Source of the DNA: Paracoccaceae bacterium
Lineage (GTDB): Bacteria; Pseudomonadota; Alphaproteobacteria; Rhodobacterales; Rhodobacteraceae
Length of the DNA stretch: 53,809 nucleotides
Reading direction: 5' to 3'
NCBI GenBank assembly: GCA_020628545.1
Contig: JAHDEX010000027.1
Span: 1 to 53,809, forward strand
This document shows, one piece after another, positions 1-8,820 of the stretch (within the stretch, counting starts at the first letter, position 1; each line of letters begins with the position of its first letter). Both the position numbers and the translations under genes were made by a program. Below the pieces are notes generated by a model that saw only the letters and a list, made by a program, of their open reading frames with translations, was not told the DNA's origin and ran no database searches.

Positions 1-53
1 CTTTCTGGATTGCAAATCCGTGTACACCGGTTCGATTCCGGTACTCGCCTCCA
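1..53 (+). tRNA. tRNA-Cys (GCA), 3' part
   Basis: The window opens inside a tRNA. An anticodon loop reading TTGCAAA (anticodon GCA) is followed by a variable region, a T-arm with the TTCGATT loop closed by CCGG/CCGG, and the 3' acceptor strand ending in an encoded CCA at 51-53. The 5' acceptor strand and D-arm lie outside the window. GCA reads Cys codons. No second copy of the 3' end was seen, so there is no sign of use as an integration site inside this window. Confidence 0.88.
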
Positions 54-443
54 AACAAAATCAATTCGTAAACTGGGATTTGCGCTTCACTGTAATGGTG
101 GGACTTTCTCATTAGCTTGGGCGAAGTTCCGGCACCCTCAGACTCACAAGTTAGCACCCTCGCTCAAAACAGATTTCGTCCGGCGATCTGTGATCTGCCC
201 AATAGGCCCATTGGTCTTCGCAATTGCGACGCGGACTTGGCCAGCCAAGATCGGTCGCTCTTCCGGCCGAGTCCATGATGCGATGCGGGCGTCAGAGCCG
301 TCGTTCACAACACCAAACCACGCAACCAAAACAGCGCGCCATTGGTGCCGGTTGAGCACGGGCCGCGGACGGCAACGACAGAGCGCGTCTGTGACCTAGT
401 CCTATTAGTTTGACACTTGTATATTTAGTACGTACTTAAAAGC
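54..443. other. 390-bp non-coding stretch between tRNA-Cys and hyuA
   Basis: No convincing gene is seen. The open frames here (for example 10-399) run through the tRNA or lack a ribosome site and resemble no known protein. The right end holds a probable promoter and a small palindrome for the downstream operon, listed separately. Nothing else is recognisable. Confidence 0.5.
410..438 (+). promoter_or_regulatory. Probable promoter of the hyuAB-TRAP-gntR operon with a 10-bp palindrome
   Basis: TTGACA at 410-415 is a consensus -35 hexamer. A 17-bp spacer puts the -10 at 433-438 (TACTTA, weak); the AT-rich 420-426 is an alternative. The perfect palindrome AGTACGTACT at 427-436 overlaps the expected -10 region and could be the operator of the GntR-family regulator encoded at the end of this operon. 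GntR operators usually carry a GT...AC dyad, which fits. The pairing with this regulator is inference. Confidence 0.4.
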
Positions 444-2510
444 ATGCTCAGTGTCGCGATCGATATCGGTGGAACGTTTACAGATGTCATTGCGCAAACG
501 GAGACCGTCACGCAGTCGGTCAAAGTTCTGACCAGCCCACAAGATCCCGAAGCTGCCGCCCTGCTAGGCGTCCGGACCGTCCTGGAAGCAATTGGCAGGC
601 CAGCCAGCGATGTCACCCGGATTGTCCACGGCACAACACTTGCAACCAATGCTCTGATCGAAAGACGTGGTGCCAAGACCGCTTTTGTCACGACAGCCGG
701 GTTTCGGGACGTTCTGGCAATGCGTAACGAAAAACGGTTTGACCAATACGCGCTCGACATCGAACTGCCTGAACCGCTAGTACCACGGGTTCTGCGCTTT
801 GGCGTTACTGAGCGCGTCTTGGCGGATGGGTCGGTTGCAGCGGCTCCTGACCCGGAAGAGATCAGCCAGTTGGCCGAAAAACTGAAAGCCGAAGGTGTCC
901 AATCCGTCGCCATCGGGTTTCTGCACTCCTACCGCAATGCCGCGCATGAACGTCTTGTTGCGGAGCAGCTTAGTGCAGCGCTTGGTGAAGGGGTCACGAT
1001 CTGCCAAAGCGCCGAAGTCGCGGGTGAGATGCGCGAGTACGAAAGGTTTTCGACCGTTTGTGCAAACGCTTATGTCCGGCCTCTTATGTCTCGCTATGTT
1101 GGCAAGCTCGTTCAGCGTCTGAGAAAGAGCGGATTTGACGGTGCATTTCTCATGATGCTGTCCGACGGCGCGTTGACGACGGCTGAATATGCTGCACGAT
1201 TTCCCATCCGACTTGTCGAAGGGGGACCAGCCGGCGGTGTCACACTTGCCGCCTCAGTGGCGCGCGAGATCGGATCGAGCCGTACCTTGTCTTTGGACAT
1301 CGGCGGTACGACCGCAAAGATCTGCTTCATCTCCGATGGCATTCCGCAAACCAACCGGCAGTTTGAAATAGCGCGCGCTTGGCGTGACGTGAAAGGCAGC
1401 GGCCTGCCCGTTAAGGTACCAACTGTCGAATTGGTGGAAATCGGGGCTGGTGGTGGCTCGATCGCCCGGGTTGATAACCTCGGTCGGTTGAAAATGGGTC
1501 CGCATAGTGCTGGCTCCGACCCGGGACCAGCCGCCTATGGGTTGGGAGGCGATCACGCGACAACGACCGATGCGCATCTGACAGTAGGGAATATCTCAGC
1601 CGAGGGGTTCGCTGGCGGCAAGATCTTCCTCGACCCTACCCTCTCTTTGCCGCCGATCGTCCGGGACGTGCAAAGGCCGCTGGGAATGGACACCGTCGAA
1701 GCCGCAGCGGCTGGCATGATTGAACTTGCCGATGAGACAATGGCCAATGCCGCACGTGTGCACGGGGTCGAGCTGGCGCTCGACGTTTCCACGTTCGATC
1801 TTTTGGTTTCGGGCGGCGGCGGCGCGCTCCATGGGCCGCGCATTGCCGAAAAGCTTGGCATTCGTCGGGTGATCGTTCCAACCAACGCGGGCGTCGGGTC
1901 TGCAGTTGGCTTTTTGCGCGCGCCTGTCGCCTTCGAGAAGGCTTTATCCGTTGCCGCGGCCTTTGACACGCTAAACTTCGATGATCTCATCTCTCGGATC
2001 GTAGCTACGCAGAACGAGGTCCGCTCTATCGTGGCCGCTGCCGTTCCAGACGATGACATCGCATGCAGTCTCGAGGCCGAGTTGCGCTATCAGGGCCAAG
2101 CGCAGGACATTCGCATAAAACTCGATACCGAAACGCCGCTTTCATCTACACTGTCCAATCTCGAGGCCGGTTTTTTGCAAAGATACAAAGCCCTGACGGG
2201 CTTTGAACTGCCTGGTGTCCCGGTCGAGCTGGTTGCAGTTAGCGTCACGGCGCGACAGCGCCAACAACCGTCGAATTTCGCCTTCGACGGTTACATCGCA
2301 CCTGTCCGTCCCGGAACGCGACCGGTCTATGATTTGAGTTCCCGAGAACACGTGACTTACGCAACGTATGATCGCGCGATGGTAGGCTGCGACCCCATTC
2401 AGGGCCCTGCCATCGTCGCAGAAAGCCAGACCACAACGCTGGTCCGGCCGGGATGGACGGCCCGTCGGCTTAAGCAAGGTCATCTGTTGCTGGAACGGGT
2501 GACACCATGA
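444..2510 (+). CDS. hyuA: Hydantoinase/oxoprolinase family protein, subunit A
   Basis: This 688-residue protein belongs to the N-methylhydantoinase A / 5-oxoprolinase / acetone carboxylase beta family, ATP-dependent enzymes with an actin-like fold that open cyclic amides or activate related substrates. The phosphate-binding motif AIDIGGTFTDVI is at residues 5-16 and a second motif, DIGGTTAKI, near residue 284; the length is normal for the A subunit. It acts with the B subunit directly downstream, whose start overlaps its stop (ATGA at 2507-2510). No clear Shine-Dalgarno precedes the ATG, so translation may be leaderless from the promoter just upstream. The neighbouring TRAP transporter suggests that the substrate is an imported organic acid or cyclic amide. 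The exact substrate cannot be read from the sequence. Confidence 0.9.
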   Translation: MLSVAIDIGGTFTDVIAQTETVTQSVKVLTSPQDPEAAALLGVRTVLEAIGRPASDVTRIVHGTTLATNALIERRGAKTAFVTTAGFRDVLAMRNEKRFDQYALDIELPEPLVPRVLRFGVTERVLADGSVAAAPDPEEISQLAEKLKAEGVQSVAIGFLHSYRNAAHERLVAEQLSAALGEGVTICQSAEVAGEMREYERFSTVCANAYVRPLMSRYVGKLVQRLRKSGFDGAFLMMLSDGALTTAEYAARFPIRLVEGGPAGGVTLAASVAREIGSSRTLSLDIGGTTAKICFISDGIPQTNRQFEIARAWRDVKGSGLPVKVPTVELVEIGAGGGSIARVDNLGRLKMGPHSAGSDPGPAAYGLGGDHATTTDAHLTVGNISAEGFAGGKIFLDPTLSLPPIVRDVQRPLGMDTVEAAAAGMIELADETMANAARVHGVELALDVSTFDLLVSGGGGALHGPRIAEKLGIRRVIVPTNAGVGSAVGFLRAPVAFEKALSVAAAFDTLNFDDLISRIVATQNEVRSIVAAAVPDDDIACSLEAELRYQGQAQDIRIKLDTETPLSSTLSNLEAGFLQRYKALTGFELPGVPVELVAVSVTARQRQQPSNFAFDGYIAPVRPGTRPVYDLSSREHVTYATYDRAMVGCDPIQGPAIVAESQTTTLVRPGWTARRLKQGHLLLERVTP

Positions 2511-4135
2511 CCGCAACTCTGGATATCGTGGCGCAAAACGTGGTCTGGAACCGTTTGATCTCCGTGTGCGAGGAGCAGGCCAATGCCCTGATCCGGGCCG
2601 CCTTTGGTGCCATTGTACGCGAAGCCGGCGACCTCTCGGCAGGCGTTTTCAACGCCGAAGGTGACATGATTGCACAGGCTGTCACCGGCACACCCGGGCA
2701 CGTGAACACGATGGCGGCGTCTGTAAGAGCCATGTTGAAGCGTAGCGGTGATCTGCGTCCGGGCGATGTTCTGGTGACAAATGACCCGTGGCTTGGTGCT
2801 GGGCATATCTTTGACTTCGTCGTCGCAACGCCCGCATTCCTGAATGGCACGATCATCGGCTACCTGGCGTCGACCAGCCATATTGTCGACGTGGGCGGTC
2901 GCGGTTGGTCCGCAGAGGGAAAATCGGTCTTCGAAGAGGGTGTGACGATCCCGGTCATGCTGCTGAGGCGCGGCGGGGAATTGAATGAGGACTTGTTGTC
3001 AATCGTCACGGCAAATTCACGGGTGCCGCACGAGGCGCGAGGTGACATCCTGTCGCTTCTCATCAGCAATGACACAGGTGTAACGCAGCTGCTTGACCTC
3101 ATGGCCGAATATGACCTGACCGACTTGTCCGACGTGTCCCGTTTCATATTCGAACGGTCCGCCACGGGGTCCCGGGAGGCGCTGATGAAAGCACCTGCCG
3201 GAACTTATGTGAACAAGCTGACACTCGATGGCTACGATGCACCAATTGAGCTGTGCGCCCGTATGACGATCGGCGACGGCCACGTGGATGTGGACTTGGC
3301 TGGCTCAACTCCGGCGGTGAACCGTGGCATCAATTGTCCACTGAATTACTCAGCCGCCTATGCAGCCTTTGGCATCCGCGCTTTGCTGACGCCCGATATC
3401 CCGAACAATAAGGCCTCGCTGGAGGCGATCTCGATCACGGCGCCTCCGGGACTTGTGGTCAGCGCCGAACGCCCGAGCCCCGTGACCGCCCGCCATGTTA
3501 TCGGTCAGGCGCTGCCCGATCTCATGCTGGGCTGCCTCGAACAAGCGCTGCCGGGTCAGGTCTTGGCAGAGAGTTCCGGCGCTTTATGGACCCTCTCACT
3601 ATCCGGCGCGGGCCCAACAGAGTTCACGTCTCTCAATGTCGCGCTGGGAGGCATGGGCGCGCGCCCGACAGTCGACGGGCTTTCGACAACCGCTTTTCCC
3701 TCCGGCGTTGGTGCGGTTCCGGTTGAGGCCGCTGAAATTGCGGCGCCCTTGATCTACCATTCCAAAGAATATGCCGTCGATACGGGCGGTGCTGGCACTT
3801 TTCGCGGCGGCCTTGCGCAACGTATCGAAATCGGCTCGCGACTAGACGAAGACTTGTCCCTTTCCGCGGCCGCATTCGAGCGCCTTACAGCAGGTCCGGC
3901 GGGCCGCGCAGGAGGACGCGCCGGAGCACCGGGTCGCGTGACCATCAGCGACGGCACAAAGATCAAGGACAAGGGACTTTATACCATTCCGGCAGGTGAA
4001 AGACTGATCCTGCAAACGCCGGGAGGCGGCGGGTTCGGTGATCCCGCCAAGCGAGACAGAGACGCAGTCGACCGCGACCTGTCGGAAGGGCTGATCTCAC
4101 ATGAGGCAGCCAAAACCCTGTATAAAAGGACTTAA
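2507..4135 (+). CDS. hyuB: Hydantoinase/oxoprolinase family protein, subunit B
   Basis: This 542-residue protein of the hydantoinase B / oxoprolinase C-terminal family is the partner of HyuA. Typical motifs are NDPWLGAGHIFDF near residues 90-102, HIVDVGGRGWSAEG just after, and a glycine-rich tail ending near PGGGGFGDP. The length suits the B subunit. It overlaps hyuA by 4 bp, which indicates translational coupling and a heteromeric complex. It is followed after 15 bp by the TRAP binding protein (GGGAGG ribosome site at about 4137), so transport and hydrolysis are made together. Family assignment is firm. Whether the substrate is a hydantoin, an oxoproline-like lactam or something else is unknown. 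Confidence 0.9.
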   Translation: MTATLDIVAQNVVWNRLISVCEEQANALIRAAFGAIVREAGDLSAGVFNAEGDMIAQAVTGTPGHVNTMAASVRAMLKRSGDLRPGDVLVTNDPWLGAGHIFDFVVATPAFLNGTIIGYLASTSHIVDVGGRGWSAEGKSVFEEGVTIPVMLLRRGGELNEDLLSIVTANSRVPHEARGDILSLLISNDTGVTQLLDLMAEYDLTDLSDVSRFIFERSATGSREALMKAPAGTYVNKLTLDGYDAPIELCARMTIGDGHVDVDLAGSTPAVNRGINCPLNYSAAYAAFGIRALLTPDIPNNKASLEAISITAPPGLVVSAERPSPVTARHVIGQALPDLMLGCLEQALPGQVLAESSGALWTLSLSGAGPTEFTSLNVALGGMGARPTVDGLSTTAFPSGVGAVPVEAAEIAAPLIYHSKEYAVDTGGAGTFRGGLAQRIEIGSRLDEDLSLSAAAFERLTAGPAGRAGGRAGAPGRVTISDGTKIKDKGLYTIPAGERLILQTPGGGGFGDPAKRDRDAVDRDLSEGLISHEAAKTLYKRT

Positions 4136-4150
4136 CGGGAGGAACTCGAT

Positions 4151-5137
4151 ATGACGAAGATGACCACACTATTGGCTACCGGTGCGACGCTTGCATTGAT
4201 GGCAGGGCCGGCAGCAGCACAGACCAAATGGGATCTCAGCACGGCTTGGGGCGATAACAACTTCCATGCGCAAAGCGCGATTGCTTTCGCAGATGCCGTC
4301 CGGGAGGCGACCGACGGTTCCGTCGACATCACCGTGCACTTGTCGGGCGAAATCGGCGTGGCGATCAGTGAGAAGTTGGCCTCGGTCGAGAACGGCACCA
4401 TTCAGATGGCAGACATGCTGTTGTTCTTGCAGGCAGGAGAAGAGCCGTTTTTGGGCGTCGATACCTTGCCCTACCTGATCCAGGGTCAGGACGAAATGCG
4501 CAGCTGGTTGGACGTCGCGGGTCCGACATATGATGCAATTTTCGAGCGCCGGAACCAGAAGGTCCTGTACTATGTTCCGTGGCCGTCGCCCGGTATTTAC
4601 ACGAAGGACCCCGTTGTCAGTGCGGACGACATTAATGGTCTGCGCATACGGGCGTTCAATGCCACGTCGTTCGACTTTCTGACGCGCCTTGGTGCGGCAC
4701 CAGTCGAATTACCCTTTGGCGAACTCGCAGCTGCCGTTGCCGCGGGCACTGTCGACGGTGCGGCGACATCGACATCTACCGGCGCAAACTCCGCCCTTTA
4801 CCAGTTCACGAGCCATTTCAACCCGCTCAATTGGTCCATGTCGCCAGATGCGGTCACGGTGAACCTTGATGCGTGGAATGCGCTCAGCGACGAAGAGCGG
4901 GCGACCATCGAAGGTTTAGCTGACACGATGGAAGCCGAGTTCTGGGCGGTATCCGCCGCCGAGGACAGCTCCAAGACGCAGGTGCTGGTCGACAATGGTA
5001 TGACCGTTTCGCAGGCTGATGACAGCCTGACGGCGAAGATGGCCGAAGCCGGTCGGGCCATGTGGGCAGAATTCTACGAAACTGTCCCCGAAGCACAGGC
5101 CGTCATCGAAGCCTACGCCGAAGAAGTCGGCAAGTAG
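4151..5137 (+). CDS. TRAP transporter substrate-binding protein (DctP family)
   Basis: A 328-residue periplasmic receptor. A cleavable signal peptide covers about residues 1-23 (MTKM...AGPAAAQ). The mature part has the DctP layout, with the family's G-x-[KR]-x-R motif as GLRIR at 163-167. Its last arginine normally forms the salt bridge to a substrate carboxylate, so the ligand is probably an organic acid. It is the first of three TRAP genes and lies directly behind hyuAB, suggesting that it captures the substrate or a precursor of HyuAB. The GGGAGG site precedes the ATG by about 8 bases. A strong hairpin follows the stop. Confidence 0.92.
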   Translation: MTKMTTLLATGATLALMAGPAAAQTKWDLSTAWGDNNFHAQSAIAFADAVREATDGSVDITVHLSGEIGVAISEKLASVENGTIQMADMLLFLQAGEEPFLGVDTLPYLIQGQDEMRSWLDVAGPTYDAIFERRNQKVLYYVPWPSPGIYTKDPVVSADDINGLRIRAFNATSFDFLTRLGAAPVELPFGELAAAVAAGTVDGAATSTSTGANSALYQFTSHFNPLNWSMSPDAVTVNLDAWNALSDEERATIEGLADTMEAEFWAVSAAEDSSKTQVLVDNGMTVSQADDSLTAKMAEAGRAMWAEFYETVPEAQAVIEAYAEEVGK

Positions 5138-5153
5138 GCGATGGATACGCTAT

Positions 5154-5169
5154 CGGGGCGCTGGCCCCG
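5154..5169 (+). other. Intercistronic hairpin after the TRAP binding-protein gene
   Basis: CGGGGC (5154-5159), the loop GCTG and GCCCCG (5164-5169) form a perfect 6-bp GC stem in the 49-bp gap between dctP and dctQ, with no T-run. Such hairpins downstream of binding-protein genes commonly protect the upstream message from 3' decay or cause partial termination, giving excess binding protein over membrane subunits. The role here is inferred. Confidence 0.5.
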
Positions 5170-5186
5170 GTGGCGTGTGAACGTAC

Positions 5187-5708
5187 ATGGACTTATTGCT
5201 GAAACAGATCGACCGCTTGTCGCGGCTCGCTGAGACCACAGCCGTCGCGCTGATCTTTGGCTATTGCGCCTTGATGCTGGTCGAAGTCTTCGCGCGCGCT
5301 CAGGCGCAGAGCTTCTCCTTCACTTGGGAATACAGCCAATACGCCATGGCAGCGGTGTTTGCCCTTGGCGCAGGTCCAGCAATCAGAACGGGCGTTCATG
5401 TGCGCATCTCGCTGTTGCTCAACGCCCTGCCCGCACGCGGCCGCACGTGGCTGGACGCTTTCGCGAATGCTGTCGCGCTGATTGTGGTCGGGGCAATCGT
5501 CTGGGCCATGTGTTCAAAGACGGGGACATCTTTTACCCGCAATACGCTGGCCACCAGCGTCAGTAAAACGCCGCTCTGGATTCCGCAGGCGCTGGTGCTT
5601 TGGGGCATGGCCCAGCTTTGGCTGGATCTGCTGGCCCGCCTGATCCGATGCGCGACGGGACGCCAATGTGAATGGCGTCATGACGATGCGGAGCCGAGCA
5701 ATGTTTGA
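5187..5708 (+). CDS. TRAP transporter small permease (DctQ family)
   Basis: A 173-residue integral membrane protein with four hydrophobic segments (roughly residues 15-37, 50-68, 85-108 and 128-150), the size and topology of the Q subunit. It pairs with the large M subunit in a sodium-driven TRAP transporter in the inner membrane. Its stop (5706-5708) lies inside the beginning of the M gene, so the two are translationally coupled. The Shine-Dalgarno is weak, consistent with the intercistronic hairpin and lower expression than the binding protein. Confidence 0.9.
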   Translation: MDLLLKQIDRLSRLAETTAVALIFGYCALMLVEVFARAQAQSFSFTWEYSQYAMAAVFALGAGPAIRTGVHVRISLLLNALPARGRTWLDAFANAVALIVVGAIVWAMCSKTGTSFTRNTLATSVSKTPLWIPQALVLWGMAQLWLDLLARLIRCATGRQCEWRHDDAEPSNV

Positions 5709-6990
5709 GATCTCCGTTGTCACTCTCCTCTTGTTCGCCGGGCTCTTGGTCGGTTCGGTCTGGATCGGGCTGTCGCTTTTTGCGACGGGCTACATCCTTT
5801 TGTCCCTGTTCAAGCCCAACATACCGATGGAGGTTTTCTCCAGCGGAGTGATTTGGAAGTCGATGATCCCGACACCACTTCTTTCACTGCCTCTTTTCAT
5901 CCTGATGAGCGAAATCCTTGTTGTTGCGGGGTTGGGGCGCTCGCTTTTTTCCGGTCTCGCTCCATGGCTTGGCCGCCTGCCGGGCGGGCTCTTGCACGTC
6001 AATGTCGCAGGCTCCACGCTGTTTGCGGCCGTGTCTGGCTCATCTGCCGCAACAACTGCCATCGTCGGTAAGGTCAGCCTTCCAGAATTGGAGGCACGCG
6101 GGTACGACCGAAACCTCGCGATGGGGTCGCTTGCTGGCGCAGGTACGCTGGGCTTCCTTATCCCGCCCTCCATCATCATGATCATTTATGGCGTTGTGGC
6201 TCAGGTTTCTATTCTTGAGCTTTTCATTGCGGGGGTCATCCCTGGTTTGGCGCTGGCACTGCTTTATATGGGTTATATCGCGGCCCACCAAACCCTGACC
6301 GGGTCACAACCCAAACTTGAAGCTGCGAGCTGGTCAGAAAAATTGCGCGGTTTGCGAAGTATTGGCCCGGTCGCTGCACTGATCCTTGCCATTATGGGAT
6401 CGCTCTACGCGGGCTTGGCCAGTGTCACGGAACTGGCCGCGGTCGGAGTTCTGGGCTCAGTCGTCGTTGCCATCGTCATGAAACGCTTTTCGCTTGCCGC
6501 AATGGTCCGCGCCGGCAGATGCGCCGTGCGGACATCGGCCATGATCGGATTGATCATTATTGGTGCAGCGCTGTTGAATTCGGCCTTCGGCTTCCTCGGT
6601 ATTCCAAAGGCAGTCGCAGGCCTGATCGAAAACCTGGGGCTGGCGCCCTTCGCACTTATCGTTGTCTTGCTGGCATTCTACGCGGTCCTCGGCATGTTCC
6701 TTGATGGGACCTCGATCATTGTGATGACCCTGCCGATCACTCTGCCTTTGGTGACTGCTGCAGGCTATGATCCGATCTGGTTTGGTATCTTCGTTGTGGT
6801 TGCTGTTGAAATCAGCCAGATCACACCGCCGATTGGCTTCAATCTCTTTGTTATCCAATCCCAAACTGGCGAGACTATCGGGCGCATTGCCTATGCGGCC
6901 CTCCCGTTCTTTATCCTGATGCTTGTCTTCGCTTTGATCCTCGCTGTATTTCCACAACTGGCTCTTTGGCTGCCGGGTACGTTGAAATGA
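5701..6990 (+). CDS. TRAP transporter large permease (DctM family)
   Basis: A 429-residue polytopic membrane protein, the transport subunit of the TRAP system. It is very hydrophobic throughout and carries family stretches such as SGSSAATTAIVG and GFLIPPSIIMIIYG, with the C-terminal PPIGFNLFVIQ segment characteristic of DctM. The start at 5701 (MFEISVV) gives the usual DctM N-terminus; an in-frame ATG at 5668 would add 11 unlikely residues inside dctQ. The gene overlaps dctQ by 8 bp, and its stop overlaps the ATG of the next gene (ATGA at 6987-6990). Confidence 0.92.
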   Translation: MFEISVVTLLLFAGLLVGSVWIGLSLFATGYILLSLFKPNIPMEVFSSGVIWKSMIPTPLLSLPLFILMSEILVVAGLGRSLFSGLAPWLGRLPGGLLHVNVAGSTLFAAVSGSSAATTAIVGKVSLPELEARGYDRNLAMGSLAGAGTLGFLIPPSIIMIIYGVVAQVSILELFIAGVIPGLALALLYMGYIAAHQTLTGSQPKLEAASWSEKLRGLRSIGPVAALILAIMGSLYAGLASVTELAAVGVLGSVVVAIVMKRFSLAAMVRAGRCAVRTSAMIGLIIIGAALLNSAFGFLGIPKAVAGLIENLGLAPFALIVVLLAFYAVLGMFLDGTSIIVMTLPITLPLVTAAGYDPIWFGIFVVVAVEISQITPPIGFNLFVIQSQTGETIGRIAYAALPFFILMLVFALILAVFPQLALWLPGTLK

Positions 6991-7709
6991 GCACTCTCTA
7001 CGAAAAAGTTGCGCAGTCCATTATGGACCAGATTGAAGAAGGCAGCCTTAGCGTAGGGGATGGACTGCCTCCCGAAGCGGATTACGCGGCACAGCTTGGC
7101 ATCAGTCGCACCACTTTGCGCCTTGCGTTTGAGAAACTCGAAAATCAAGGCGTCCTTGAGCGGCGAAAGCGCATAGGCACCAAAATCATCTCAGCCGCGC
7201 CGAAGCGTCGGTATTCGATGGCGACGACGGACCTCAATGACCTTCTGAACCTCGGGCGCGACACGAGACTCGTCCTTCGCGGCACCAGAACCGTCAGAAC
7301 GGCGGACATACCCGAATTAGACGGTCTTGTCAGTGAAACCGGTCACTGGCTTGAAATCACTGGCGTCCGCTTCATGAAAGGTGAGACAGAGCCCTTCAGC
7401 GTGAACCGTGTCTATGTTCCGGCCCGTTTCGCGGCCATTGAACCAGCCCTGAAAGATGTCGAGACTTCTATCTTTGAAGCAATCGAAACCATCTTCAAAG
7501 TTCAGGTCGGTCGCATTCAGCAATCAGTCACCGCGCGTCCCTGCCCTGCCACTGAAGCTCAACTGCTTGGTCTTGCGGAGCACAGCGCGACGCTTCAAAT
7601 TCAGGCTCAGCTGTTCACTGAGGAGGATGCACTCCTCGAAGTTTCGCTTGCGACCTACCATCCAGAGCGGTTCCAGATGAACACCGACCTTCGCATTGCA
7701 CCAAAATAG
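6987..7709 (+). CDS. GntR-family regulator with UTRA domain (HutC type)
   Basis: A 240-residue cytoplasmic transcription factor. The N-terminal winged helix (about 1-68) contains LPPEADYAAQLGISRTTLR, typical of GntR proteins. The rest (about 85-235) matches a UTRA effector domain of the HutC subfamily. The ATG at 6987 overlaps the dctM stop, and the longer TTG start at 6966 is unlikely. As last gene of the operon it is probably a local repressor whose inducer is the transported compound or its HyuAB product. The palindrome at 427-436 is a candidate operator. Confidence 0.85.
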   Translation: MSTLYEKVAQSIMDQIEEGSLSVGDGLPPEADYAAQLGISRTTLRLAFEKLENQGVLERRKRIGTKIISAAPKRRYSMATTDLNDLLNLGRDTRLVLRGTRTVRTADIPELDGLVSETGHWLEITGVRFMKGETEPFSVNRVYVPARFAAIEPALKDVETSIFEAIETIFKVQVGRIQQSVTARPCPATEAQLLGLAEHSATLQIQAQLFTEEDALLEVSLATYHPERFQMNTDLRIAPK

Positions 7710-8049
7710 CTCACGCGGCTTCGGCGGCGCGGGATAGTCCACCTGAAAATTTCTGCGGCCCTTCCGGCTTTGAAGAGACCGCCAACTCTTTTGAGCCATC
7801 GCATCAATTTCTGACTGCTCATTTGCTTTGCATTGTCGTTGCGGGAAGCTGCTTCAATCGCAGTCAATGTCTCTGCTGGTCAATCACTACATCACCAGCC
7901 CAACCACCGATTTCATCCGTTTCGCTTCAAACCGCACACAGAAGTCATCTGGAATAACAGTTTTGAACTTAGATTTGCCATGAATTGGTGCAAGTCATCG
8001 ACGACCTGAGCGGCGGCGGTGTGCCAGCCATCCGCCAAACCAAAACGTA
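7710..8049. other. 340-bp intergenic stretch
   Basis: This stretch lies between the GntR gene and the ABC exporter. Short open frames on both strands (for example - strand 7655-7867) have no ribosome site and no recognisable family. The promoter of the exporter is expected near its right end but no clear -35/-10 pair stands out. Confidence 0.4.
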
Positions 8050-8817
8050 TTGAGCAAAGAGCGCATGATCACAGTCACGAACTTCAGCAAGCAGTACAAA
8101 GGCTTCACGGCCGTCAAGAACCTCAGCTTTTCGGTCGAACCGGGTCAAATCCTCGGACTGCTCGGGCCGAATGGCGCAGGCAAAACAACGACCCTGCGGA
8201 CGTTGTGCGGCATTATCCCGCCCAGCGCGGGAAGCCTTTTGATTGCTGGCCATGACATTGCTCAGGATCCCATCGCGGCGAAAGCCAACCTTGGCTATAT
8301 TCCTGACGATCCACGGCTTTTTGACACGATGACGGTTTGGGAACACCTGGCGTTCACGGCAGCGGCCTACAAGCTTGCAGACTTTGAAGAGGATGCCGAG
8401 GCGCTTCTTGCGTCTTTTGAGCTCACTCACAAACGCAACACGCTCGTTCATGACCTGTCTCGCGGTATGCGGCAGAAAGTGGCGATCGCCTGTGCCTTTC
8501 TGCACGACCCCAAAGTGATCCTGTTCGACGAGCCCCTGACAGGGCTCGACCCGCAGGGTATCCGCGGAATTCAACAAGCCATTCGCGACCGCGCACAGGC
8601 TGGCGCGGCCATTATCATCAGCTCGCACCTTCTGAGCCTGTTCGAAAATTTGTGCACACATATCATGGTGCTGAATTTGGGCGAGTGCCGCCGGTTTGGG
8701 ACGATGGAAGACCTGTTGACCGAGGTCGGCCATACGGACAGCACGTCTGCCCTGGAAGAAGTGTACTTCTCGATCACGCAAGCCTCGGACGAGACAGCAG
8801 AGTCGGCGGTGGCTTAA
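8050..8817 (+). CDS. ABC exporter ATP-binding protein (CcmA/DrrA-like)
   Basis: A single ABC ATPase domain of about 250 residues. It has Walker A GPNGAGKTTT, a signature written LSRGMRQK, Walker B VILFDEPLTGLDP and the switch histidine in SSH, the pattern of ABC-2-type export ATPases. Start is TTG at 8050 (255 aa) or, more simply, ATG at 8065 (250 aa); the five extra residues are not part of the domain. It stops 3 bp before the membrane partner at 8821, so the pair forms one exporter. The cargo is unknown. Confidence 0.85.
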   Translation: MSKERMITVTNFSKQYKGFTAVKNLSFSVEPGQILGLLGPNGAGKTTTLRTLCGIIPPSAGSLLIAGHDIAQDPIAAKANLGYIPDDPRLFDTMTVWEHLAFTAAAYKLADFEEDAEALLASFELTHKRNTLVHDLSRGMRQKVAIACAFLHDPKVILFDEPLTGLDPQGIRGIQQAIRDRAQAGAAIIISSHLLSLFENLCTHIMVLNLGECRRFGTMEDLLTEVGHTDSTSALEEVYFSITQASDETAESAVA

Positions 8818-8820
8818 GCG

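Noticed and set aside
1..53. tRNA-Cys 3' end as an integration attachment site
   Set aside because: No integrase gene and no second copy of the tRNA 3' end were seen.
10..399. Possible small gene after tRNA-Cys
   Set aside because: Starts inside the tRNA, has no Shine-Dalgarno, and the product has no recognisable features.
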